Below, piece by piece: positions 52,825 through 61,306 of a stretch of 64,000 nucleotides of DNA. Made by a program: the position numbers and the translations under genes. This DNA is from Bacteroidales bacterium (GTDB lineage: Bacteria; Bacteroidota; Bacteroidia; Bacteroidales; P3): the NCBI GenBank assembly GCA_017962545.1, contig JAGCVD010000014.1, positions 1-64,000 on the forward strand, written 5' to 3'. Positions within the stretch are counted from its first letter, which is position 1. Each line of letters opens with the position of its first letter. The notes beneath the pieces are model-generated. The model searched no databases and had not been told where the DNA came from. It saw only the letters and a program-made list of their open reading frames with translations.

Positions 52825-53843
52825 AACGTATAGCTGTTGTCATATTGAACTGGAACGGGCGTCTGATGTTGGAACGCTTTATGCCCTCGGTGGTGGCCCA
52901 TAGCGGCGAGGCCGACGTGGTGGTGGCCGACAATGGCTCTACCGACGATTCTGTGAATTTCATGCAACAGCATTATCCACAGGTGCGGCTCATGACATTC
53001 GATAAGAACTACGGCTTTGCGGAAGGCTATAACAGGGCTCTTGACGGATTGGGTGTAGAATATGACTATTACGTACTCTTGAACAGCGATGTGGAGTGTA
53101 CGCAGCATTGGCTGGAGCCCGTGGTGGAGATGATGGATGCCGAGAGCGATATCGCCATTGCTCAGCCCAAATTGCTGATGTATGATGCCAAAGACACCTT
53201 CGAGTATGCCGGTGGGGCTGGTGGTTTTATCGACCGCTATGGCTACCCGTTTTGTCGTGGGCGTCTATTCTCAACGCTGGAAAAAGATTGTGGCCAGTAC
53301 AATGACCAGCGCGATATATTCTGGGCTACTGGGGCCTGTATGTTTGTCCGCGCAAGTGTGTGGAAAGAGCTTGGTGGGTTGGACGGCGATTTCTTCGCCC
53401 ACATGGAGGAGATAGACTTCTGCTGGCGCACCCATCTGGCCGGCTATCGTGTGTGCTACTGTCCGCAGTCGACGGTCTTCCATGTCGGTGGCGGCACATT
53501 GCCCAAGTCGTCGCCGTTCAAGACCGAGCTCAATTTCCGCAACAACCTCTCCATGCTTTATAAGAATCTGCCGGAAAGGCGCCGGGGTGTGGTGCTGGCG
53601 ATGCGTATGTGGCTCGACCGTGTGGCGGCTCTCAAGTTTCTTCTAGAGGGGCATGTGGGAGAATACAAGGCGGTACGAAAAGCACATAGGCAGTACCGCG
53701 ATTGGAAGCCGCAGTTGCGCGAGAAGCGCAAGAAAAACGGCACTCATGAGGTGCCACAAGTCTATCAGGGCCTCTTGCTTCCGGAGTATTATCTCCTGGG
53801 ACGCAAGTCTTTCAACGCTCTGAGAGGGAAATACAGCAAATAG
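52821..53843 (+). CDS. Family 2 glycosyltransferase, rhamnosyltransferase-like
   Basis: 340 residues. IAVVILNWNGRLMLERFMPS, VVADNGSTDDSV and LLNSDVE are the GT-A nucleotide-sugar and metal motifs. FWATGACMFVRASVWKELGGLDGDFFAHMEEIDFCWR is the typical acceptor/base region of the RfbF-type group. It probably adds sugars to a lipid-linked surface glycan. It is translationally coupled to the acyltransferase (ATGA). It converges with the DUF819 gene, leaving a 10-bp gap and no terminator. Confidence 0.87.
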   Translation: MKRIAVVILNWNGRLMLERFMPSVVAHSGEADVVVADNGSTDDSVNFMQQHYPQVRLMTFDKNYGFAEGYNRALDGLGVEYDYYVLLNSDVECTQHWLEPVVEMMDAESDIAIAQPKLLMYDAKDTFEYAGGAGGFIDRYGYPFCRGRLFSTLEKDCGQYNDQRDIFWATGACMFVRASVWKELGGLDGDFFAHMEEIDFCWRTHLAGYRVCYCPQSTVFHVGGGTLPKSSPFKTELNFRNNLSMLYKNLPERRRGVVLAMRMWLDRVAALKFLLEGHVGEYKAVRKAHRQYRDWKPQLREKRKKNGTHEVPQVYQGLLLPEYYLLGRKSFNALRGKYSK

Positions 53844-53853
53844 ACTAAAGATT

Positions 53854-55012
53854 CTACCCTAGCAGGAGTAGCAGACGGGCCAGGAAGAAGCCGACATAGG
53901 TGCCTACAGCGTAGCCAAAGAGACCTACGGCGATACCGGGACCGATGATGGCTTTGTTCTTCACGGCGCCCGCAACCACCGGGACGAAAGGTGGCGAGCA
54001 GATGAGCGAGATGCTGGAGGCTAGGGTGGTGTCGGTGTCAATGCGGAAGAGGGCGCTCAACAGCACGTGCATCAACAATGAGCCCAACGTGGCGATGCTG
54101 ATGAAGAGGAAGATACGCGGGTCTATATTGCCGAGGGTGCCGGTGTTGACCTGCGAGGCCACGGCAATGGAGAAGACCAGTATTAGGTAGGTTCCTGCCT
54201 CGAAAGTGCGCTCCATACCGCACCCGCTTGTTGGTGGAAGCCAGGATGGCAAGCGTGCTGATGCTCAATATAAAGATGGTTTGGAACATGCTATTGGGGC
54301 AGAGCAGGGCTATGCCGGCGCCAAAGCCGATAATGATGATTGTCAATAGCAGGCTTTTCCCCAGCGTGGGAAGGTTGCTCTTGCGGAAAAGACCATAGAA
54401 GAGCTCGTTGTCGTAGTTCTTGACGGTCACGGTGCCGCTGCTGTTGTCCTTGTTGTATTTAAAGTCGGGCAGCAGAAGGCGTAGCGTCCGTTTACCAAAG
54501 AGGATGACGAAAATGAGGTATACGGCGCTGAGCAGTGTGCTGTAGGCCGAGGTGATAATATAGACGGTGTCGTCGACACCCAGCGCCACCTTGATGGAGG
54601 CGAGGTTGGCGTTACCGCCGGTGTATAGGCCGGTGAGCATGCCACCGATGGAGGCAAAGGTCTCTTTGTCGTCCCCAGCGCATATCAGGAAGCCTATGAC
54701 TATGGCGATGCAGCAGCCAGCGATGCCCAGAAGGGTGGATTTGATGAAGGAGGGAGCCAATTGGGTCCACGACTTGATGTCGGCTGAGAAGAGCAGCAAT
54801 GGGATGGCGAAAGGGATGGTGTAGGTGGCGATGTCGGTCTGCACCTTGTGGATTTCGGGCGTGTCGGGTATTAGTCCAGTGAGGCCCAGCACACAGCCGA
54901 TAACATAGGCGATGATAATGGTGCCCACCTTGTTGAGGAATGGGAAGCGGTAGGTGAGCCACAGGATGAGTAGCGGCGTGAAAAGGCAGATGGCTATGAT
55001 GAGGTAGCTCAT
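53854..55012 (-). pseudogene. DUF819-family membrane protein, interrupted by a frameshift
   Basis: Two frames join to give one normal DUF819 protein of about 385 residues. The first (55012 down to about 54222) encodes MSYLIIAICLFTPLL... through LAILASTNKRVR, with about seven membrane helices. The second (about 54216 down to 53854) continues with MERTFEAGTYLILVFSIAVASQ... to FLARLLLLLG. Removing one base at about 54217-54222 restores the frame. Without it the first frame runs into Arg/His-rich nonsense and stops at 54038. It is either a real mutation or a sequencing error. Members are putative transporters of unknown substrate. Confidence 0.85.
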
Positions 55013-55021
55013 GGCTGCGTT

Positions 55022-55954
55022 TTAGGCCTTGAGATAGTCGTCAACATGGCCGAAGACGATGTCGGCGCGGGCAGCAAAGCTCTCCTCGGTGGCGAAGGCG
55101 ATGTGCGGAGTGAGTAGTGTGTGGCTGGCAGTGAGTAGTTGGTGGTCGAGGGGCAGGGGAGGCTCTTGCTCGAAGACGTCGAAGGCGGCGCCGGCGATAC
55201 GCCCATCATTCAAGGCCTCGGCTACGGCGGCGATGTCGCACACAGGACCGCGAGCGGTGTTGACCAGCAGGGCGGTGGGCTTCATCAATGCCAATTCGGC
55301 TTTGCCGATAAGACCGCGTGTGTCGGCGGTGAGAGGAGTGTGTAAACTGATGATGTCGCTCGCCTTGAGCAGCCCCTCCAGTGCCATATATTGTGCACCC
55401 AGGGCTTCCACCTCGGGACGACGGGTGCGGCTGTAGGCGATGACGTTGGCGCCGAAGGCCAGCAGCAGGTGTATGGTGGCGGTGCCGATAGCGCCGGTGC
55501 CCACAATGCCGACAGTCTTGCCACGTAGTTCGCGGCCCAGGAAGGTGCCGCGCCCCTTGCCTTCACGTATCACACCGTCCATGGTGGTGACGCCGCGCAG
55601 CAGGTCAAGCATCATACCCACAGCCAACTCGCTGACGGCGGTGGTGCTGTAGCCGGCGGCGTTCTGCACGGTGATACCGTGCTCAGCGCAGTATGACAAA
55701 TCAATATGGTCCAATCCCGTAAAAGCCACGCTGAGATAGCGCAGACGTGGGCACTGAGAGAGCACGGCGGCAGACAGCTTGATATTGCTTATGACAACGA
55801 TGTCAGCGTCGTGCATGCGCTCCACAAGCGATGTCTCGTCCTCGCGGCGATCCATATAATAGGTGAAACCATGCCCCATGGAGGCATAGTGCTTTTTTAA
55901 CGACTCAAAGCGGGCCTGTGGGATGCCCAGAGATTCAACGCAGATAATATTCAT
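55022..55954 (-). CDS. D-2-hydroxyacid dehydrogenase (NAD-dependent)
   Basis: 310 residues. The NAD-binding GIVGTGAIGTATIHLLLAFG is at about residue 145. The catalytic set is Arg in NTARGPVCD, Glu in FEQEPP and His in LLTPHIAFATEE. The overall sequence is of the glycerate/hydroxypyruvate and D-lactate dehydrogenase type. The substrate is not determined. It lies 9 bp upstream of the DUF819 gene on the same strand. Confidence 0.88.
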   Translation of the reverse strand: MNIICVESLGIPQARFESLKKHYASMGHGFTYYMDRREDETSLVERMHDADIVVISNIKLSAAVLSQCPRLRYLSVAFTGLDHIDLSYCAEHGITVQNAAGYSTTAVSELAVGMMLDLLRGVTTMDGVIREGKGRGTFLGRELRGKTVGIVGTGAIGTATIHLLLAFGANVIAYSRTRRPEVEALGAQYMALEGLLKASDIISLHTPLTADTRGLIGKAELALMKPTALLVNTARGPVCDIAAVAEALNDGRIAGAAFDVFEQEPPLPLDHQLLTASHTLLTPHIAFATEESFAARADIVFGHVDDYLKA

Positions 55955-55955
55955 T

Positions 55956-55992
55956 TGTCTTAACTACTTAACTACTGTCTACTTAACTACTT
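55956..55992. repeat. Octamer array (CTTAACTA-type)
   Basis: TTAACTAC and close variants recur with an 8-bp period between the dehydrogenase start and the end of the flavin reductase gene. Confidence 0.7.
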
Positions 55993-56553
55993 TCTTTTCT
56001 TTACACTAAAGCCGAAGCCACCTAGTTTCTCGCCGAGGGCGTAGTATTTGCCGTGTGAGTAGGCTAGGGGGCCGGCGTGGTTGAGTTGGAACTGGCCGGT
56101 GGTCTTGTCAATGAGGCTCTCCTCGGCGTCGATGGCCACTACGTCGGCCATGAACATATCGTGTGAGCCAAGGTGTTTTACCTCGGTCACACGGCATTCG
56201 ATGTTGAGTGGGCTCTCTTGGATGAGTGGCGCTTTGACAAGTTGTGCGGGCTCGGCGTGGAGGCCCATCTCGCGGAACTTGTTGTAGTCTCTCCCGCTGC
56301 GCACGCCGCACCAGTCGGTGGCGCGGGCCAGTTCGGTGGTGGTGAGGTTGATGACGAACTCGCCGGTGCGTTCAATAATGTCGTGGCTGTGACGCTCGGG
56401 CCGCACGCTGATATAACACATGGGCGGGTCGCTACAAAGCGTACCCGTCCATGCTACGGTGATGATATTCCAGTTTTCAGGAGTGTCGCCGCATGTGACC
56501 ATTACCGCGGGCAGCGGGTAGATCATCGTGCCTGGCTTGAAAGCGGTCTTCAT
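55987..56553 (-). CDS. Flavin reductase-like FMN-binding protein
   Basis: 188 residues with the flavin reductase split-barrel fold. TCGDTPENWNIITVAWTGTLCSDPPMCYISVRPERHSHDII is the FMN-binding signature (Thr/Ser-rich loop and PPMC). FVINLTTTELARATDWCGV and VTEVKHLGSHDMFMADVVA are conserved. It uses flavin, but its partner is unknown. Its start overlaps the dnaA stop by 4 bp. Confidence 0.85.
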   Translation of the reverse strand: MKTAFKPGTMIYPLPAVMVTCGDTPENWNIITVAWTGTLCSDPPMCYISVRPERHSHDIIERTGEFVINLTTTELARATDWCGVRSGRDYNKFREMGLHAEPAQLVKAPLIQESPLNIECRVTEVKHLGSHDMFMADVVAIDAEESLIDKTTGQFQLNHAGPLAYSHGKYYALGEKLGGFGFSVKKRK

Positions 56554-57998
56554 TCGCTGAGTTTCTTTGTCAGGTCTTCGACCATGGTGCGCATATAACG
56601 GTCGGTCTGGCGCAGGTTCTCAATCTGCTTGCATGCGTGCAGCACGGTGGCGTGGTCTTTGTTGCCGCATTGGGCGCCGATGACGGCCAGCGACGACTTG
56701 GTGATTTTCTTGGCAAAGTACATGCTCAACTGACGTGCCTGCACAATCTCGCGCTTGCGGCTGGTCTGCTGGATGGCTTCCACGGGCAGTTCCAGATAGT
56801 CGCACACCACCTTCTGAATGTAGTCGATAGTCACCTCGCGCGACGAACTCTGCACGTACTTGTCAATCATCTGTTTGGTGAGCTCCAGCGTGATCTGCTT
56901 GCGGTTCAGCGAGCTCTGCGCCATCAGCGAAATCAGAGCACCTTCCAGTTCGCGCACGTTCGTATTGATATTATAGGCGATGTATTCTATCACATCCTCA
57001 CCCATCTCGATGCCGTCGTTCTGCAACTTCTGTCGCAGTATGCGTTTGCGGGTCTCTACGTCGGGAGCCTGCAGGTCGGCGTTCAACCCCCACTTCAGTC
57101 GCGAAATCAGGCGAGGCTCAAGACCCTGCAGTTCGCCGGGGGCCTTGTCCGAGGTAATGATAATCTGGCGGTTACGCTGGTGCAGGTGATTGAAGATATG
57201 GAAGAAAGCCTCCTGTGTTTTCGGACCTTTGTTCGACCAGAACTGGATGTCGTCGATAATCAGCACATCAATCATCTCATAGAAATGGATGAAATCGTTG
57301 GTACGTCCGTCGCGTCCGGCCTCGGCGTATTGCGCCATGAATTGTTCGCTTGTCACGTAGAGGACAGTCTTGTCGGGGTGCAGTTCCTTGGTCTTGAGAC
57401 CGATGGCGTTGGCCAGATGGGTCTTTCCCAGGCCTACACCGCTGTGCAGCAGCAGAGGGTTGAAGCTCGTCTGTCCTGGCTTCTCCGCCACGGCATAGCC
57501 GGCGCTGCGGGCCAGACGGTTGCAGTCGCCCTCCACAAAGTTCTCCAACGTGTAGTTGGGGTTCAGCTGCGATGGGATGCGTGTCTTCTGGATGCCGGGA
57601 ATCACGAAAGGATTCGGCAACTCGCGCGCGCCATCTTTATTAATATTGACGGGCAGGTCGGTCAGCGGGTTGCGCACACCGCGGCGTGGCTGAGAAGGCA
57701 ACTGCGTCGTCAGAGGGTCGCCGGGTATCGTCTGGTCCATCACGATGCTGTACTTCAGCATTGCACCAGGCCCTAGGTGCATCCTGATAACTCGTCGCAA
57801 CAGGTCGATATAGTGCTCCTCAATCCACTCGTAGAAGAACTGGCTTGGCACCTGCACCAGCAGTGTTGAGCCCTCCAGCTTCAACGGCACGATGGGTGTG
57901 AACCACGTCTCGTAGGCTTGGCGGTTCTCCGGTCCCAGCGTGTCCTTGATTACCTCCAGGCACTCAGCCCATACTCTCTTGTAGTCTTCCTCAATCAT
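56550..57998 (-). CDS. dnaA: Chromosomal replication initiator DnaA
   Basis: About 482 residues from MIEEDYKRVWAECL (ATG 57998); ATGs at 58010 and 58046 are in frame. Domain I spans residues 1-90. A Pro/Arg-rich linker follows. The AAA+ domain has Walker A GLGKTHLANAIG and Walker B VLIIDDIQFWSNK. The C-terminal helix-turn-helix has the DnaA-box signature CGNKDHATVLHACKQI. It binds oriC boxes and opens the origin. The long intergenic region upstream is a good origin candidate. Confidence 0.96.
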   Translation of the reverse strand: MIEEDYKRVWAECLEVIKDTLGPENRQAYETWFTPIVPLKLEGSTLLVQVPSQFFYEWIEEHYIDLLRRVIRMHLGPGAMLKYSIVMDQTIPGDPLTTQLPSQPRRGVRNPLTDLPVNINKDGARELPNPFVIPGIQKTRIPSQLNPNYTLENFVEGDCNRLARSAGYAVAEKPGQTSFNPLLLHSGVGLGKTHLANAIGLKTKELHPDKTVLYVTSEQFMAQYAEAGRDGRTNDFIHFYEMIDVLIIDDIQFWSNKGPKTQEAFFHIFNHLHQRNRQIIITSDKAPGELQGLEPRLISRLKWGLNADLQAPDVETRKRILRQKLQNDGIEMGEDVIEYIAYNINTNVRELEGALISLMAQSSLNRKQITLELTKQMIDKYVQSSSREVTIDYIQKVVCDYLELPVEAIQQTSRKREIVQARQLSMYFAKKITKSSLAVIGAQCGNKDHATVLHACKQIENLRQTDRYMRTMVEDLTKKLSE

Positions 57999-58654
57999 CG
58001 TTCTCAACATTTGAACTTTTCTCTGTTTTTCGTTACACTTTTTCATATTGTGGAGGGGGTGACAAAACCTTAGTTTTCAACTTCCAATTCCTGGTTTCCG
58101 CGATACAAAGTCCCCTCCGTTCACCTTGCAAATATCACTCCATTTTTGTGCACAGAAAGTGAAAAAAAAATTTGGTCGTGTTTGAAAAAAATTGTAAAGA
58201 AAAACCCACCTCGTCGGCAGAGGAAAATATAACATTTTTATAAAACATTTGTTTTCAAAAAACAATCCATTTTTTTAACATTTATGCCCACTTTCTAATA
58301 TACGCATTTTTTCTCAATTTTAGAAAAAATATTCATCCTATACCCCCTGTTTGGGGTATTTCTGTTTATATCTCGGCACCCGATTGAATGATAGTTTGTT
58401 GTTGATGGATAACTTTTTCAATATATTGAAATGCAGTGGATTGTGGCAATCGTTTGATAATCAAACCGCCTTTTGCGATAGTTCATTTCTAACTCATTGA
58501 TGTTGTGTCGGCTTGCTGACTTATGCACCTAAGTCGGTTTAAAATTAATCTCCCGAAGGCCCAAAATATTTTTTTGAAAAAATACCTTTGGGTGTGTTGG
58601 TGTAATGCCTCCCATCAAGATACTCTTCCCTTCTTCCCGATAAAAGGATAAGGA

Positions 58655-58710
58655 TGGCATTTCTTTGGTATTTCTTTGGAAAAAAGCAAAGAAATACCAA
58701 AGAAATGCCA
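58655..58710. repeat. Dispersed palindromic repeat, copy 3 of 3
   Basis: Perfect 24-bp arms around the GAAAAAAG spacer. The 50-bp core is identical to copies 1 and 2 and in the same orientation on the plus strand. It lies between dnaA and lpdA, within the candidate origin region. Confidence 0.93.
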
Positions 58711-58854
58711 ATGTGCACCCAATGAAAGCACCGAGGGGTATATTCTCCCAAGACGATCAGCCAAGAACAGGATGTCGGAGTAGTGAAGATAAGGCAAGTT
58801 AAGTCTCTTTAATGTTGATTTTGATGAGTTTGCCCTTGATTGTGGATAATTTTA

Positions 58855-58886
58855 TTTGCAAGTATGGAATATAATATGTATCTTTG
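58855..58886 (+). promoter_or_regulatory. Promoter of lpdA
   Basis: TTTG (58855-58858), 20 bp, TATCTTTG (58879-58886) followed by CATTTT. The start codon of lpdA is 43 bp downstream. The -33 box lies just right of the perfect DnaA box. Confidence 0.7.
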
Positions 58887-58928
58887 CATTTTATTATAAT
58901 ACATTGAAAGATTAATAACATATTGATT

Positions 58929-60308
58929 ATGAAATACGATTTGCTTGTTATCGGCAGTGGCCCCGGAGGCTATGTGGCTGCCGTCAAAGGAGCCCAGTTG
59001 GGCATGAAGGTTGCCGTCGTGGAACGTGAAAATCTGGGTGGCATCTGCCTCAACTGGGGCTGCATCCCCACCAAGGCCTTGATGAAGAGCGCCCAGGCTT
59101 ATAACTATGCCAAGCACGCCGCCGCTTACGGTGTGAAGGTGGACAGTGTGGAGGCCGATCTCAATGCCATGGTCGACCGTTCGCGTGGCGTGGCGTCGAC
59201 AATGAACAAGGGCGTGGAGTTCCTGCTGAAGAAGAACAACGTGGATGTTATCATGGGTACTGCCAAGGTGAAACCCAACCACATTGTTGATGTGGACGGC
59301 ACCGAGTATGAGGCCGACCATATCATCATCGCCACCGGCGCCCGCTCGAAGGTGATGCCCGCTATGCCGCAGGACGGCAAGCACATCATCGGCTACCGCG
59401 AGGCCATGACGTTGCGTCAGCAGCCCCAGCGCATGCTGGTGTGCGGCAGCGGCGCCATCGGCAGCGAGTTCGCCTACTTCTACCAGAGCATAGGCACTCA
59501 GGTGACGCTGGTGGAATTCATGCCGCAGATACTCCCCAACGAGGATGAGGAGACGGCGGCGCAGATGAGCCGCAGCTTCCGCAAGATGGGCATGAAGGTG
59601 ATGCCTTCGTGCAGCGTCGAGAAGGTGGATATCGAAGGCGATGTGTGCCACGTGACCGTGAAGGATGTGAAGAAGAATACCGAGACGGTCATTGACGTCG
59701 ACGTGGTGCTGAGCGCCGTGGGCGTGGTGACGAATCTCGAGAACCTGGGTCTCGACGAGACGGGCATCAGGTACGAGCGTGGCAAGATAGAGGTCGACGA
59801 CTGGTACTGCACCAATGTGCCAGGCTACTATGCCATCGGCGACGTGGTGCACGGGCCAGCACTGGCGCATGTGGCGTCGAAGGAGGCCATCTGCTGTGTG
59901 GAGCATATCGCCAAGGGCGAGGCCGTGAAGGTAAACTACAGCAACGTCCCCGGTTGCACCTACACGGTGCCCGAGGTGGCTAGCGTGGGCCTGACGGAGA
60001 AGAAAGCTGTCGACGCCGGCTACGAGGTGAAGACGGGCAAGTTCTTCTTCAAGGCCAGCGGCAAGGCCACTGCGGCGGGCAACACCGACGGCTTTGTGAA
60101 GATAGTGGCCGATGCCAAGACCGACCTTATCCTGGGAGCGCATCTGTGTGGCGACAATGTCACCGAGATGATTGCCGAGATAGTGGCCGCCCGTGAGGCC
60201 GGCCTGACGGTTCGTCAGTTGGCCCAGGCCATCCATCCGCATCCCACCATGAGCGAGGCGGTTATGGAGGCCCTCGAGGCTGTCCACGGCGAGGCTGTCC
60301 ATGGTTAA
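58929..60308 (+). CDS. lpdA: Dihydrolipoyl dehydrogenase
   Basis: 459 residues from ATG 58929. FAD-binding IGSGPGGYVAAVKGAQLG is at residue 7. The redox disulfide is GGICLNWGCIPTKA (Cys41/Cys46). The NAD-binding VCGSGAIGSEFAYFYQSIG is at about 175. The active-site His-Glu is in AIHPHPTMSEAVMEAL near the C-terminus. The last residues repeat (EAVHGEAVHG). No 2-oxoacid dehydrogenase genes are adjacent, so it may serve the glycine cleavage or branched-chain complexes encoded elsewhere. Confidence 0.96.
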   Translation: MKYDLLVIGSGPGGYVAAVKGAQLGMKVAVVERENLGGICLNWGCIPTKALMKSAQAYNYAKHAAAYGVKVDSVEADLNAMVDRSRGVASTMNKGVEFLLKKNNVDVIMGTAKVKPNHIVDVDGTEYEADHIIIATGARSKVMPAMPQDGKHIIGYREAMTLRQQPQRMLVCGSGAIGSEFAYFYQSIGTQVTLVEFMPQILPNEDEETAAQMSRSFRKMGMKVMPSCSVEKVDIEGDVCHVTVKDVKKNTETVIDVDVVLSAVGVVTNLENLGLDETGIRYERGKIEVDDWYCTNVPGYYAIGDVVHGPALAHVASKEAICCVEHIAKGEAVKVNYSNVPGCTYTVPEVASVGLTEKKAVDAGYEVKTGKFFFKASGKATAAGNTDGFVKIVADAKTDLILGAHLCGDNVTEMIAEIVAAREAGLTVRQLAQAIHPHPTMSEAVMEALEAVHGEAVHG

Positions 60309-60330
60309 TGAATGACTAATTATCGAACTT

Positions 60331-61305
60331 ATGAAGATATTCCCTTTTAAATACAAGAAAGTTGCCGACGACCTGCATGTGCGGGTGAGCAACCATTTCT
60401 TCTATTCCGACTTCGGTGTGCGCGACGCAAGCGAGGTGCGCCACTACGGCCGCCGCTATATCTGCGAGGAGACGCCGGGTACGGGCTTTATCGAGCATGA
60501 GAGCGAGAGCCACAGCTACCACGAATTCGTGAGAAAGCACATGTCGGTGCAGCGTCCGAAGTATAAGAACCTGTTGCTGGAGAAAGAGCCGGACTATAGC
60601 CGTGAACTACAGCGTGCCAACGAGTTGATGCGTACCACCGACGACCCGCGCAAGCGCGAACTGATGGAATGCTATACCAATGCACTGACCGTGGGACGCT
60701 TGGAGGAGGATATACAGCGGATGATTCGTGGCGTGAAGGACAAGATGGGTCATCACCACAACAAGTACATGGTGAGTATCATCAGCCATTACAAGCACAA
60801 AATATCACAGTTGGAGCGCGACATGACGTCGGTGGAGTACCATGTGAAGAACCACTGCAGCGCCGAAACCTATGCCGCCTATGAGGCGATGAGCGAGGCT
60901 TTCAGCAAGATGGTGATGCGCTGCCGCCGTGTGTGGCACCACAACGAGAGTGTGTCGGGCCATTTCGCGCAGGTGTTCTTCGACATGGGTATCTTCGATT
61001 TCATCCGTGCCGATGGTTTCCTGCCGCTGATGCGCGACTCGCTGGGCAACCGTTATTATTTCCTGCCCGACGTGCTGATTGCTGCGCGTAGTTCGGTGGA
61101 CTTCGACATCATTCCCTTGAAGACACTGACGATAGTGTGTCAGGAGACGGCCATCGAGGAGACGACGGAACTGCTGTCGAGCCGTATTGGCGATGCCGCA
61201 TGCATGATGCTGATACCGGAGCTGAGCTTGACCTTCTATTTTAACCATGCGCATGTGGTGGTCGATTTTGTGCAGGCTGTGAATGAACTGAAGAAGACCC
61301 TGTAG
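60331..61305 (+). CDS. Uncharacterised protein with a central coiled coil
   Basis: 324 residues, no signal peptide or membrane helix. Residues 1-70 have a beta-rich pattern with paired aromatic residues (NHFFYSDFGVRDASEVRHYG). Residues 85-205 are a highly charged helical region, including HHHNKYMVSIISHYKHKISQ, likely coiled coil. The C-terminal ~90 residues return to alternating hydrophobic strands (VDFDIIPLKTLTIVCQE, ACMMLIPELSLTFYF). I do not recognise it. It lies in a plus-strand group with lpdA and the M23 peptidase, whose GTG start is one base from its stop. Confidence 0.7.
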   Translation: MKIFPFKYKKVADDLHVRVSNHFFYSDFGVRDASEVRHYGRRYICEETPGTGFIEHESESHSYHEFVRKHMSVQRPKYKNLLLEKEPDYSRELQRANELMRTTDDPRKRELMECYTNALTVGRLEEDIQRMIRGVKDKMGHHHNKYMVSIISHYKHKISQLERDMTSVEYHVKNHCSAETYAAYEAMSEAFSKMVMRCRRVWHHNESVSGHFAQVFFDMGIFDFIRADGFLPLMRDSLGNRYYFLPDVLIAARSSVDFDIIPLKTLTIVCQETAIEETTELLSSRIGDAACMMLIPELSLTFYFNHAHVVVDFVQAVNELKKTL

Positions 61306-61306
61306 T

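Larger units (their letters stand above)
58047..58928. other. Candidate replication origin (oriC) between dnaA and lpdA
   Basis: 882 bp without a credible gene. It contains one perfect DnaA box on the minus strand (TGTGGATAA, 58841-58849) and three one-mismatch boxes (TTGTGCACA 58146-58154, TTATGCCCA 58282-58290, TTATGCACC 58521-58529). The 58160-58340 stretch is very AT-rich. Perfect palindromes lie at 58416-58431 (TTTCAATATATTGAAA) and 58452-58466 (GTTTGATAATCAAAC). A 56-bp repeat is also inside. A bona fide origin is likely but unproven; box clustering is loose. Confidence 0.5.

Noticed and set aside
58529..58797. Three short open frames in the dnaA-lpdA gap
   Set aside because: They only read the palindromic repeat and its flanks and have no start signal or homology.
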